In this document: in pieces, positions 1 to 13,291 of the stretch | How positions within the stretch are numbered: position 1 is the stretch's first letter | Layout of the letters: every line of letters starts with the position of its first letter | Assembly: GCF_051014445.1 (NCBI RefSeq) | Contig: NW_027488370.1 | Coordinates: forward strand, 13,206,001-13,270,000 | Direction: 5' to 3' | Length of the DNA stretch: 64,000 nt | Source of the DNA: Colletes latitarsis | Taxonomy: Eukaryota; Arthropoda; Insecta; Hymenoptera; Colletidae | Notes under the pieces: model-generated | Told to the model about the DNA's origin: nothing | Databases searched by the model: none | Seen by the model: the letters and a program-made list of their open reading frames with translations, nothing else | Translations under genes and position numbers: made by a program

Positions 1-568
1 TCAACAAGTATGTGAAGAATGCGAAAGTATGAGTCTGATGAGGGCAAATCCCAGGCCTAACCTAGACCTAGCAGGAGTTATCCTCTAAAATATTGATCGA
101 GACCAGGTTTAGTCGACTGTTTTAGTGTGGTACCACGTTACTACGTGATCCAAACCAGAAAAAGCCCAGGATCAGGCCAACAAGTATGAGTAATATGCGA
201 AAGTATGAGCCAGATGAGGGCAAATCCTAGACCTAACCCAGACCTTACATGCGTTATCATCTAAAATATTGATCCAAACCTGGTTTAATCGACTGTTTCA
301 GTGTGGTACGACATTACTACCTGATCCAAACCAGAAATTCTCCAGGACCTGTTCAACAAGTATGTGAAGAATGCGAAAGTATGAGTCTGATGAGGGCAAA
401 TCCCAGGCCTAACCTAGACCTAGCAGGAGTTATCCTCTAAAATATTGATCGAGACCAGGTTTAGTCGACTGTTTTAGTGTGGTACCACGTTACTACGTGA
501 TCCAAACCAGAAAAAGCCCAGGATCAGGCCAACAAGTATGAGTAATATGCGAAAGTATGAGCCAGATG
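1..568 (+). repeat. Dimer duplication, 1-216 and 353-568 (offset 352 bp)
   Basis: Bases 1-216 are repeated at 353-568 without a difference I could see. The copies part at GATGAGGG versus GATGCGGG. The repeated unit is one V plus one G monomer. Confidence 0.9.
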
Positions 569-2380
569 CGGGCAAATCCTGGACCTAACCCAGACCTAAC
601 TTACGTTATCCTATAAAATATTGATCGAGACCAGGTTTAATCGACTGTTTCAGTGTGGTACCACAGTACCACCTGATCCAATCCAGAAAAAACCCAGAAT
701 CTGTCCAACAAGTATGTGAAGAATGCGAAAGTATGAGTCTGATGAGGGCAAATCCCAGGCCTAACCTAGACCTAGCATGAGTTACCCTCTAAAATATTTA
801 TTGAAACCAGGTTTAATGGACTGCTTCAGTGTGATACCACATTACCACGTGATCCAAACCAGAAAAAGCCCGGGACCTGGCCAACGAGTATGTGAAGAAT
901 GCGAAAGTATGAGTCTGATGAGGTCAAATCCCAGACCTATCCCTGACTTAACTTGCGTTATCCTCTAAAATATTGATCGAAACCAGGTTTAATCGACTGT
1001 TTCAGCGTGGTACCACATTACTACGTGATACAATCCAGAAACAGCCCAGGATCTAGCCATGAAGTATGAGAAATATGCGAAAGTATGAGCCTGATGAGGG
1101 CAAATCCTAGACCTAACCCAGACCTTACATGCGTTATCCTATAAAATATTGATCGAGACCACGTTTAGCCGACTGTTTCAGTGTGGTACCACATTACCAC
1201 GTGATCCAAACCAGAAAAAGCCCAGGATCTGGCCAACGAGTATGCGAAAAATGCGAAAGTATGAGCCAGATGAATGCAAATCCTGGACCTACCCCAGACC
1301 TAACATGCGTTATCCTCTAAAATATTCGTCGTATCCAGGTTTAACTGACTGTTTCAGTGTGGTACCACATAACTATGTTATTCAATCCAGAAAAAGCCCA
1401 GGATCTGGCCAACAAGTATGAGTAATATGCGAAAGTATGAGCCAGATGAGGGCAAATCCTAGACCTAACCCAGACCTTACATGCGTTATCATCTAAAATA
1501 TTGATCGAAACCTGGTTTAATCGACTGTTTCAGTGTGGTACGAAATTACTACCTGATCCAAAGCAGAAATAACTCAGGACCAGTTCAACAAGTATGTGAA
1601 GAATGCGAAAGTATGAGTCTGATGAGGGCAAATCCGAGGCCTAACCTAGACCTAGCAAGAGTTATCCTCTAAAATATTGCTCCGGACCAGGTTTAGTCGA
1701 CTGTTTCAATGTGATACCATGTTAGTACATGATCCAAACCAGAAATAACCCAGGATCTGTTCTGCAAGTATGTGAAAAATGCAAAAGTATGAGTCTGATG
1801 AGGGCAAATCCCTGGCCTAACCTTGACCAAACATGCGTTATCCTCTAAAATATAGATCGAATCCAGGTTTAACTGACTGTTTCAGTGTGGTACCACATAA
1901 CTATGTTATTCAATCCAGAAAAAGCCCAGGATCTGGCCAACAAGTATGAGTAATATGCGAATGTATGAGCCAGATGAGGGCAAATCCTAGACCTAACCCA
2001 GACCTTACATGCGTTATCATCTAAAATATTGATCGAAACCTGGTTTAATCTACTGTTTCAGTGTGGTACGACATTACTACCTGATCCAAACCAGAAATAA
2101 CCCAGGACCTGTTCAACAAGTATGTGAAGAATGCGAAAGTATGAGTCTGATGAGGGCAAATCCCAGGCCTAACCTAGACCTAGCAGGAGTTATCCTCTAA
2201 AATATTGATCGAGACCAGGTTTAGTCGACTGTTTTAGTGTGGTACCACGTTACTACGTGATCCAAACCAGAAAAAGCCCAGGATCAGGCCAACAAGTATG
2301 AGAAATACGCGAAAGTATGAGCCAGATGCGGGCAAATCCTGGACCTAACCCAGACCTAACTTACGTTATCCTATAAAATA
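178..2380 (+). repeat. 10-monomer spacing duplication, ~178-620 and ~1938-2380 (offset 1760 bp)
   Basis: Both copies carry CTTACATGCGTTATCATC, then GTACGACATTACTACCTG, then CAGGACCTGTTCAACAAG, then the variant tail CTAGCAGGAGTTATCC. They separate near ATAAAATATTGATCGAGACC, where the second copy switches to sequence like that at 1141 (offset 1231, 7 monomers). Confidence 0.8.
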
Positions 2381-2806
2381 TTGATCGAGACCACGTTTAG
2401 CCGACTGTTTCAGTGTGGTACCACATTACCACGTGATCCAAACCAGAAAAAGCCCAGGATCTGGCCAACGAGTATGCGAAAAATGCGAAAGTACGAGCCA
2501 GATGAAGGCAAATCCTGGACCTAACCCAGACCTAACATGCGTTATCCTCTAAAATATAGATCGAAACCAGGTTTAATCGACTGTTTCAGTGTGGTACCAC
2601 AGTACCACCTGATCCAAACCAGAAAAAACCCAGAATCTGTCCAACAAGTATGTGAAGAATGCGAAAGTATGAGTCTGATGAGGGCAAATCCCAGGCCTAA
2701 CCTAGACCTAGCATGAGTTACCCTCTAAAATATTTATTGAAACCAGGTTTAATGGACTGCTTCAGTGTGATACCACATTACCACGTGATCCAAACCAGAA
2801 AAAGCC
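705..2806 (+). repeat. 11-monomer spacing duplication, 705-870 and 2641-2806 (offset 1936 bp)
   Basis: Both copies read CTGTCCAACAAGTATGTG, then CTAGCATGAGTTACCCTC, then TTTATTGAAACCAGG. The offset is exactly 11 x 176. The right part of the second copy then follows 1270-1640 instead (offset 1584, 9 monomers). Confidence 0.85.
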
Positions 2807-5313
2807 CGGGATCTGGCCAACGAGTATGCGAAACATGCGAAAGTATCAGCCAGATGAATGCAAATCCAGGACCTACCCCAGACCTAACATGCGTTATCCT
2901 CTAAAATATTCGTCGTATCCAGGTTTAACTGACTGTTTCAGTGTGGTACCACATAACTATGTTATTCAATCCAGAAAAAGCCCAGGATCTGGCCAACAAG
3001 TATGAGTAATATGCGAAAGTATGAGCCAGATGAGGGCAAATCCTAGACCTAACCCAGACCTTACATGCGTTATCATCTAAAATGTTGATCGAAACCTGGT
3101 TTAATCGACTGTTTCAGTGTGGTACGACATTACTACCTGATCCGAACCAGAAGTAACTCAGGACCAGTTCAACAAGTATGTGAAGAATGCGAAAGTATGA
3201 GTCTGATGAGGGCAAATCCCTGGCCTAACCTTGACCAAACATGCGTTATCCTCTAAAATATAGATCGAATCCAGGTTTCATGGACTGTTTCAGAGTGATA
3301 CCACATTACTACGTGATCCAAACCAGAAAAAGCCCAGGATCTGGCCAACAAGTATGAGAAATATGCGAAAGTATGAGCCTGATGTGGGCAAATCCTGGAC
3401 CTAACCCAGACCTAACATGCGTTATCCTCTAAAATATTGATCGAGACCAGGTATAATTGGCTGCTTCAGTGTGGTACTACATCAGTATGTGATCCAATCC
3501 AGTAAAAGCAACGGATCAGGCCAACAAGTATGAGATATATGCGACAGTATGAACCTGAGGAGGGCAAATCGCACACCTAACCGTGTCCTAAACGGCGTTA
3601 TCCTATAAAATGTTGATCGAGACCAGGATTAATCGACTGTTTCAGTGTGGTACCACATTACTACGTGATACAAATTAGAATAAACCCAGGATCTGTTCAA
3701 CAAGTATGTGGAGAATGCGAAAGTATGAGTCTGATGAGGGCAAATCCCAGGCCTAACCTAGACCTAACATGAGTAATCGTCGAAAATATTGATCGAAACC
3801 AGGTTTAATGGACTGTTTCAGCGTGGTACCACATTACTACGTGATCCAGACCAGTGAAAGCCCAGAATCTGGCCAACAAGTTTGAGAAATATGCGAAAGT
3901 ATGACCCAGATGAGGGCAAGTCCTAGACCTAACGGAGACCTAACATGCGTTATCCTATAAAATGTTGATCGAGACCAGGATTAATCGACTGTTTCATTGC
4001 GGTACCACTTTGCAACGTGATCCAAACCAGGAAAAGCCAGGGATCTGTTCAACAAGTATGTGAAAAATGCAAAAGAATGACCCTGACGAGGGCAAATCCC
4101 AGGCGTAACCTAGACCTAACTTGCGTTATCCGCTAAAATATTGATCGAAACCAGGTTTCATGGACTCTTTCAGTGTGGTAACACATTACCACGTGATCCA
4201 AACCAGAAAAAGACCGGGATTTGGCCAACAAGTATGCGAAAAATGTGGAAGTATGACCCTGATGGGGGCATATCCCAGGCCTAAACCAGACCTAACATGC
4301 GTTATCCTCAAAAATATAGTTCGAAACCAGGTTTAATCGTCTGTTTCCGTGTGGCACCACTTACTACGTGATCCAATCCAGAAAAAGCCCAGGATCTGGC
4401 CAACGAGTATGCGAAAAATGCGAAAGTACGAGCCAGATGAAGGCAAATCCTGGACCTAACCCAGACCTAACATGCGTTATCCTCTAAAATATAGATCGAA
4501 ACCAGGTTTAATCGACTGTTTCAGTGTGGTACGACATTACTACCTGATCGAAACCAGAAATAACCCAGGACCTCTTCAACAAGTATGTGAAGAATGCGAA
4601 AGTATGAGTCTGATGAGGGCAAATCCCAGGCCTAACCTAGACCTAGCAGGAGTTATCCTCTAAAATATTGATCGAGACCAGGTTTAGTCGACTGTTTTAG
4701 TGTGGTACCACGTTACTACGTGATCCAAACCAGAATAAGCCCAGGATCAGGGCAACAAGTATGAGAAATATGCGAAAGTATGAGCCAGATGCGGGCAAAT
4801 CCTGGACCTAACCCAGACCTAACTTACGTTATCCTATAAAATATTGATCGAGACCACGTTTAGCCGACTGTTTCAGTGTGGTACCACATTACCACGTGAT
4901 CCAAACCAGAAAAAGCCCAGGATCTGGCCAACGAGTATGCGAAAAATGCGAAAGTACGAGCCAGATGAAGGCAAATCCTGGACCTAACCCAGACCTAACA
5001 TGCGTTATCCTCTAAAATATAGATCGAAACCAGGTTTAATCGACTGTTTCAGTGTGGTACCACAGTACCACCTGATCCAAACCAGAAAAAACCCAGGATC
5101 TGTCCAACAAGTATGTGAAGAATGCGAAAGTATGAGTCTCATGAGGGCAAATACTAGGCCTAACCTAGACCTAGCATGAGTTACCCTCTAAAATATTTTT
5201 TCGAAACCAGGTTTAATGGACTGCTTCAGTGTGATACCACATTACCACGTGATCCAAACCAGAAAAAGCCCGGGATCTGGCCAACGAGTATGCGAAACAT
5301 GCGAAAGTATGAG
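2030..5313 (+). repeat. 14-monomer spacing duplication, ~2030-2850 and ~4493-5313 (offset 2463 bp)
   Basis: The two stretches of about 820 bp share the CTAGCAGGAGTTATCC tail, GTTTTAGTGTGG, CCACGTTTAGCCGACTG and CCAACGAGTATGCGAAACAT. The second copy ends where it switches to GATGCGGG. Part of it (4430-4600) recurs at 6015-6185 (offset 1585, 9 monomers). Confidence 0.8.
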
Positions 5314-6699
5314 CCAGATGCGGGCAAATCCTGGACCTAACCCAGACCTAACTTACGTTATCCTATAAAATATTGATCGAGACCACGTTTAGCCGACTGT
5401 TTCAGTGTGGTACCACATTACCACGAGATCCAAACCAGAAAAAGCCCAGGATCAGGCCAACAAGTATGAGAAATATGCGAAAGTATGAGCCAGATGCGGG
5501 CAAAACCTGGACCTACCCCAGACCTAACATGCGTTGTCCTCTAAAATATTCGTCGTATCCAGGTTTAACTGACTGTTTCAGTGTGTTACCACATAACTAC
5601 GTCATTCAATCCAGAAAAAGCCCAGGATCTGGCCAACAAGTATGAGAAATATGCGAATGTATGAGCCAGATGATGGCAAATCCTAGCCCTAACCCAGACC
5701 TATCATGCGTTATCATCTAAAATATTGATCGAAACCTGGTTTAATCGACTGTTTCAGTGTGGTACCACATTACTACCTGATCCAAACCAGAAATAACCCA
5801 GGATCTCTTCTACAAGTATGTGAAAAATGCAAAAGTATGAGTCTGATGGGGTCAAATCCCAGGCCTAACCTAGACCTAGCATGAGTTATCCTCTAAAATA
5901 TTGATCGAAACCAGGTTTAATGGTCTGTTTCAGTGTGATACCACATTACTACGAGATCCGGACCTGTGAAAGCACAGGATCTGGCCAACAAGTATGTGAC
6001 AAATGCGAAGGTATGGGCCTGACGAGGGCAGATCCCACAACTATCCCAGACCTAACATGCGTTATCCTCTAAAATATAGATCGAAACCAGGTTTAATCGA
6101 CTGTTTCAGTGTGGTACGACATTACTACCTGATCGAAACCAGAAATAACCCAGGACCTCTTCAACAAGTATGTGAAGAATGCGAAAGTATGGGTCAGATG
6201 AGGGCAAATTTTTAACCCAAACCCAGACCTAACATGCGTTATCCTTTAAAATATTTATCGAAACCAGGTTTAATGGACTGTATCAGTGTGGTACCACATT
6301 ACTACATGATCCAAACCAGAAATAACCCAGGATCTGTTCAACAAGTATGTGAAGAATGCGAAAGTATGAGCCAGATGAGGGCAAATCCCAGACCTATCCC
6401 AGACACAACTTGCGTTATCCTCTTAAATATTGGTCGAGACAAGGTTTAGTCGACTGTTTCAGTGTGGTACGACATAACTACGTGATCCAAACCAGAAAAA
6501 GCCCAGGATCTGGCCAACAAGTATGAGAAATATGTGACAGTATGAGCCTGATGAGGGCAAATCCCACACCAAACCGTGTCCTAACCGGCGTTATCCTATA
6601 AAATGTTGAACGAGACCAGGATTAATGGACTGTTTCTGTGTGGTACCACTTTACTACGTGATCCAAACCAGAAAAAGCCCCAGAATCGGGCCATCAAGT

Positions 6700-8424
6700 A
6701 TGAGAAATATGCGAACATTCGAGCCTGATGAGAGCAAATCCCAGACCTAACCAAGACCTAACATGCGTTATTCACTAGAATATTGATCGATACCAGGTTT
6801 AATCGACTGTTTCAGTGTGGTACCATATTACTGCGTGATCCAAACCAGAAAAAAACCAAGGATCTGTACAACAAGTATGTGAAGAATGCGAAAGTACGCG
6901 CCTGACGAGGGCAAATCCCAAACCTATCCCAGACATAACTTGCGTTATCGTCTAAAATATTGATCGATACCAGGTTTAGTCGAACGTTTCAGTGCGGTAC
7001 CACATTACTACGTGATCCAAACCAGAAAAAAACCCAGAATCTGGCCATCAACTATGAGAAATATGCGAAAGTATGAACCTGCTGAGGGCAAATCCCAGGC
7101 CTAACCTAGACCTAACATGCGTTATCATCTAATATATTGATCGAAACCAGGTTTAATGGACTGTTTCAGTGTGGTACCACATTACTACGTGATCCAGACC
7201 AGAAAAAGCCCCGGATCTGGCCAACAAGTATGAGCAATATGCGAAAGTATGAGCCTGATGCGGGCAAATCCTGGACCTAACCCAGACCTAACATGCGTTA
7301 TCCTCTAAAATATTGATCCAGACCAGGTATTATTGACTGCTTCAGTGTGGTACTACATCAGTATGTGATCCAATCCAGAAAAAAAACCCAGGATCCGTTC
7401 AACAAGTATGTGAAGAATGCGAAAATATGAGTCTGATGAAGGAAAATCCCAGGCCGAACATAGACCTAACATGCATTATCGTCTAAAATATTGATCGAAA
7501 ACAGGTTTAATCGACTGTTTCAGTGTGGTACCACATTCCTACGTGAACCAAACCAGAAAAAGCCCCGAATCTGGCCATCAAGTATGAGAAATATGCGAAT
7601 GTACGAGCCTGATGAGAGCAAATCCCAGACATAACCCAGACCTAACATGCGTTATCCTCTAAAATATTTATCAAGACCAGGTTTAATCGACTATTTCAGT
7701 GTGGTACCACATTACTACGTGATCCAAACCAGAAAAAACTCAGGATCTGTTCAACAAGTATGTGGAGAATGCGAAAGTACGAGCCTGATCAGGGCAAATC
7801 CCAGACCTATCCCAGACCTAACATGAGTTATTCTCTAAAATATTGATCGAAACCAGGTTTAATGGACTGTTTCAGTGTGCTACCACATTACTACGTGATC
7901 CAAACGAGAAAAAACCCAGGATCCGTTCAACATGTATGTGAAGAATGCGAAAGTATGTGTCTGATCAGGGAAAATCCCAGGCCTAACCTAGACCTAACAT
8001 GCTTTACCCTCAAAAATACTGATCGAAACCAGGTTTAATCGACTGTTTCAGTGTGGTACCACATTACTACGTGATCCAAACCAGAAAAAAACCAAGGATC
8101 TGTTCAACAGGTATGTGGAGAATGCGAAAGTACGAGCCTGATCAGGGAAAATCCCAGGCCTAACCTAGACCTAACATGCATTACCCTCAAAAATACTGAT
8201 CGAAACCAGGTTTAGTCGACTGTTTCAGTGTGGTACCACATTACTACGTGATCCAGACCAGAAAAAAACCCAGGATCTGTTCAACAAGTATGTGGAGAAT
8301 GCGAAAGTACGAGCCTGATCAGGCAAAATCCCAGGCCTAACCTAGACCTAACATGCGTTACCCTCAAAAATACTGATCGAAACCAGGTTTAATGGACTGT
8401 TTCAGTGAGGTACCACATTACTAC
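6700..8424 (+). repeat. Transitional monomers, related to 13.6-14.4 kb
   Basis: About ten diverged monomers with no gene. From about 7260 the sequence matches 13,620 onward (offset about 6359, 36 monomers). Shared variants include CCAGGTATAATTGACTGC-like spelling, TACTACATCAGTATGTG and GCCCCGAATCTGGCCATC. The match therefore links this region to the mosaic that follows. Confidence 0.75.
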
Positions 8425-9568
8425 CTGATCCAAACCAGAAAAAGCAATGGATCTGGCTAACAAGTATGAGAAATATGCGACAGTATGAGCCTGATGAGGG
8501 CAAATCCCACACCTAACCGTGTCCTAACCGGCGTTATCCTATAAAATGTTGATCAAGACCAGGATTAACCGACTGTTTCAGTGTGGTACCTCTTTACAAC
8601 ATGATCCAAACCAGAAAAAGCCAGGGATCTGTTCGAAAAGTATGTGAAATATGCGAAAATATGACCCTGATGAGGGCAAATCCCAGGCGTAACCTAGACC
8701 TATCATGCGTTATCCTCTAAAATATTTATCAAGACCAGGTTTAATTGACTGTTTCAGTGTGGTACTTTATAACTACGTGATCCAGACCAGAAAAAAAGCC
8801 AGGATCTGGCCAACAACTATGAGAAATATGCGAAAGTATGAGTCTGATGAGGGCAAATCCTGGACCTTACCCAGGCCTAACATGCGTTATCCTCTAAAAT
8901 ATTTATCAAGACTAGGTTTTATTGAATGTTTCAGTGTGGTACCACATTATTACGTGATCCAAATCAGGGAAAAACACAGGATCCGTTCAACGAGTATGTG
9001 AAGAATGCGAAAGTATGGGTCAAATGAGGGCAAATCCCAGACCTATCCCAGACCCAACTTGCGTTATCCTCTTAAATATTGGTCGAGACCAGGTTTAGTC
9101 GACTGTTTCAGTGTGGCACCACATAACTACGTGATCCAAACCAGTGAAGGCACAGCATCTGGCCAACAAGTTTGAGAAATATGCGAAACTATGAGCCTGA
9201 TGACAAATCCCAGACCTATCCCAGACCTAACTTGCGTTATCCTCTAAAATATTTGCCAAGACTAGGTTTTATTGAATGTTTCAGTGTGGTACCACATTAC
9301 TACGTGATCCAAATCAGGGAAAGACACAGGATCCGTTCAACAAGTATGTGAAGAATGCGAAAGTATGGGTCAAATGAGGGCAAATCCCAGACCTATCCCA
9401 GACCCAACTTGCGTTATCCTCTTAAATATTGGCCGAGACCAGGTTTACTGGACTGTTTCATTGTGGTACCACATTACTACGAGATCCGGACCTGTGAAAG
9501 CACAGGATCTGGCCAACAAATATGTGAGAAATGCGAAGGTATGACCCTGATGAGGGCAAATCCCACAC
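8425..9568 (+). repeat. 9-kb block, copy 1, segment I
   Basis: Matches 18134-19280 with offset 9709, rising to 9712 after a 3-base difference (TGATGACAAAT here, TGATGATGACAAAT there). Diagnostic variants are AGCAATGGATCTGGCTAAC, TACCTCTTTACAACATG, GTACTTTATAACTACG and GATCCGGACCTGTGAAAG. Apart from the 3-base difference the copies look almost identical. Confidence 0.9.
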
Positions 9569-9592
9569 CTAACCAAGACCTAACATTCGTTG

Positions 9593-10348
9593 TTCTCTAA
9601 AATATTGATCGAAACCAGGTTTAAGGGACAGCTTCAGTGTGGTACCACATTACTACCTGATCCAAACCAGAAAAAACCCAGGATCTCTTCAACAAGCATG
9701 TGAAGAATGCGAAGGTATGAGTCTGATGAGGGCAGATCCCAGACCTATCCCAGACCTAACCGTGTCCTAACCGGCGTTATCCTATAAAATGTTGAACGAG
9801 ACCAGGATTAATCGACTGTTTCAGTGTGGTACCACATTACTACGTGATCCAAACCAGAAAAACCAGGATCTGTTCAACAAGCATGTGAAGAATGCGAAGG
9901 TATGAGTCTGATGAGGGCAGATCCCAGACCTATCCCAGACCTAACATGCGTTATCATCTAAAATGTTGATCAAAACCAGGTTTAATGGACTGTTTCAGTG
10001 TGGTACCACCTTACTACGTGATCCAAACCAGAAAAAGCCAGGGATCTGTTCAACAAGTATTTGAAATATGCGAAAGTATGAGTCTGATGAGGGCAAATCC
10101 CAGGCCTAACCTAGACCTATCATGCGTTATCCTCTAAAATATTGATCGAAACCAGGTTTCATGGACTGTTTCAGTGTGATACCACATTACCAGGAGATCC
10201 AAACCTGAAAAAGCAATGGATCTGGCTAACAAGTATGAGAAATATGCGACAGTATGAGCCTGATGAGGGCAAATCCCACACCTAACCGTGTCCTAACCGG
10301 CGTTATCCTTTAAAATATTGATCGATACCAGGTTTAACGGACTGTTTC
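9593..10348 (+). repeat. 9-kb block, copy 1, segment II
   Basis: Matches 19834-20589 (offset 10241). Shared variants include CAGGTTTAAGGGACAGC, a shortened AGAAAAACCAGGATCTG tract, CCGTGTCCTAACCGGCG and ACATTACCAGGAGATCC. Parts recur again at 12632-13490, so the segment has three or more relatives in the window. Confidence 0.85.
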
Positions 10349-13291
10349 AGTGTGGTACCACATTAGTACGTGATCCAAACCAGAAAAAACCCAGGATCTG
10401 TTCAACAAGAATGTGAAAAACGCGAATGTATGACCCTGATGAGAGCAAATCCCAGACCTAACCAAGACCTAACATTCGTTGTTCTCTAAAATATTGATCG
10501 AAACCAGGTTTAAGGGACTGCTTCAGTGTGGTACCACATTACTACCTGATCCAAACCAGAAAAAACCCAGGATCTCTTCAACAAGCATGTGAAGAATGCG
10601 AAGGTATGAGTCTGATGTGGGCAGATCCCAGACCTATCCCAGACCTAACATGCGTTATCATCTAAAATGTTGATCAAAACCAGGTTTAATGGACTGTTTC
10701 AGTGTGGTACCACATTACTACGTGATCCAGACCAGAAGAAGCCCTGGATCTGGCCAACAAGTATGAGAAATATGTGAAAGTATGAGCCTGATGCGGGCAA
10801 ATCCTGGACCTAACCCAGACCTAACATGCGTTATCCTCTAAAATATTGATCCAGACCAGGTATAATTGACTGCTTCAGTGTGGTACCACATTACTACGTG
10901 ATCCAAACCAGAAAAACTCAGGATCTGTTCAACAAGTATGTGGAGAATGCGAAAGTACGAGCCTGATCAGGGCAACTCCCAGACCTATCCCAGACCTAAC
11001 TTGCGTTGTCCTCTAAAATAATGGAGGAAACCAGGTTTTATTGACTGTTTCAGTGTGGTACCATATTACTACGTGATCCAAACGAGAAGAAGCCCCGAAT
11101 CTGGTCATCAAGTATGAGAAATATGCGAAAGTACGAGCCTGATGAGAGTAAATCCCAGACCTAACCTAGACCTAACATGAGTTATTCTCTAAAATACTGA
11201 TCGAAACCAGGTTTAATGGACTGTTTCAGTGAGGTACCACATTACTACCTGATCCAATCGAGAAAAAACCCAGGATCTGTTCAACAAGTATGTGAAGAAT
11301 GCGAAAGTATGTGTCTGATGAGGGAAAATCCCAGGCCTAACCTAGACCTAACATGCGTTACCCTCAAAAATACTGATCGAAACCAGGTTTAATCGACTGT
11401 TTCAGTGTGGTACCACATTACTATGTGATCCAAACCAGAAAAAAACCCAGGATCTGTACAACAAGTATGTGGAGAATGCGAAAGTACGAGCCTGATCAGG
11501 GCAAATCCCAGACCTATCCCAGACCTAACTTGCGTTGTCCTCTAAAATAATGGAGGAAACCAGGTTTTATTGACTGTTTCAGTGTGGTACCATGTTACTA
11601 CGTGATCCAAACGAGAAGAAGCCCCGAATCTGGTCATCAAGTATGAGAAATATGCGAAAGTACGAGCCTGATGAGAGCAAATCCCAGACCTAACCTAGAC
11701 CTAACATGAGTTATCCTCTAAAATATTGATCGAAACCAGGGCTAATCGATTATTTCAGTGTGGTACCACATTACTATGTGATCCAAACCACAAAAAACCC
11801 AGGATCCGTTCAACAAGTATGTGACGAATGCGAAATTATGTGTCTGATGAGGGCAAATCCCAGGCCTAACCTAGATCTAACATGCGTTATCCTCTAAAAT
11901 ATTGATCGAGAACAGGTTTAACCGACTATTTCAGTGTGGTACCACATTACTGCGTGATCCAAACCAGAAAAATACCCAGGATCTGTTCAACAAGTATGTG
12001 AAGAACGCGAAAATATGACCCTGATGAGGGCAAATCCCAGGCCCAACCTAGACATAACATGCGTTATCCTCTAAAATATTGATCGAAACCAGGTTTAATG
12101 GACTGTTTCAGTGTGATACCACATTACTGCGTCATCCAATCCAGAAAGCGCCCAGGATCTGGTAATCAAGTATGAGAAATATGCCAAAATATGACCCTGA
12201 TGAGGGCAAATCCCAGGCCCAACCTAGACATAACATGCGTTATCCTCTAAAATATTGATCGAAACCAGGTTTAATCGACTGCTTCAGTGTGATACCACAT
12301 TACTGCGTGATCCAATCCAGAAAGCGCCCAGGATCTAGCCATCAAGTATGAGAAATATGCGAAATTATGAGCCTGATTAGGGCAAATCCTAGACCTAACC
12401 CAGACCTAACATGCCTTATCCTCCAAAATATTTATCAAGACCAGCTTTAGTTGAACGTTTCAGTGTGGTACCACATTACTACGTGATCCAAACCAGAAAA
12501 AACCCAGGATCCGTTCAACAAGTATGTGAAGAATGCGAAAGTATGAGTCTGATGAAGGAAAATCCCAGGCCTAACCTAGACCTAACATGAGTTATCCTCA
12601 AAGATATTGATCGAAACCAGGTTTAATCGACTGCTTCAGTGTGGTACCACCTTACTACGTGATCCAAACCAGAAAAAGCCAGGGATCTGTTCAACAAGTA
12701 TTTGAAATATGCGAAAGTATGAGTCTGATGAGGGCAAATCCCAGGCCTAACCTAGACCTATCATGCGTTATCCTCTAAAATATTGATCGAAACCAGGTTT
12801 CATGGACTGTTTCAGTGTGATACCACATTACCAGGAGATCCAAACCTGAAAAAGCAATGGATCTGGCTAACAAGTATGAGAAATATGCGACAGTATGAGC
12901 CTGATGAGGGCAAATCCCACACCTAACCGTGTCCTAACCGGCGTTATCCTTTAAAATATTGATCGATACCAGGTTTAACGGACTGTTTCAGTGTGGTACC
13001 ACATTAGTACGTGATCCAAACCAGAAAAAACCCAGGATCTGTTCAACAAGAATGTGAAAAACGCGAATGTATGACCCTGATGAGAACAAATCCCAGACCT
13101 AACCAAGACCTAACATTCGTTGTTCTCTAAAATATTGATCGAAACCAGGTTTAAGGGACTGCTTCAGTGTGGTACCACATTACTACCTGATCCAAACCAG
13201 AAAAAACCCAGGATCTCTTCAACAAGCATGTGAAGAATGCGAAGGTATGAGCCTGATGAGGGCAGATCCCAGACCTATCCCAGCCCTAACC
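9991..13291 (+). repeat. 15-monomer spacing duplication, ~9991-10650 and ~12632-13291 (offset 2641 bp)
   Basis: The two stretches share TACCACCTTACTACG, CAAGTATTTGAAATATGCG, CATTACCAGGAGATCC and CAGGTTTAAGGGACTGC. They overlap the segment II material, so this part of the array has been duplicated at several scales. Confidence 0.85.
10349..11344 (+). repeat. Copy-1-specific interval between segments II and III
   Basis: About 1 kb of monomers that lies between segments II and III in copy 1. In copy 2 the corresponding interval is only about 294 bp (20590-20882) and is unrelated in detail. The interval resembles 12.98-13.7 kb in part (offsets 2641 and 2826). Confidence 0.75.

Larger units (their letters stand above)
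1..6700 (+). repeat. Left region: diverse monomers with short nested duplications
   Basis: The first stretch (boxes at 1, 178, 353, 530, 705) alternates V, G, V, G, V, a local dimer of period 352. The alternation then breaks down. Several variants are mostly confined to this region: GTTTTAGTGTGG, GTACGACATTACTACCTG, GCATGAGTTACCC and TTCGTCGTATCC. Duplications of 2 to 14 monomers overlap one another, as expected from repeated unequal exchange. The right limit is approximate. No gene is present. Confidence 0.85.
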
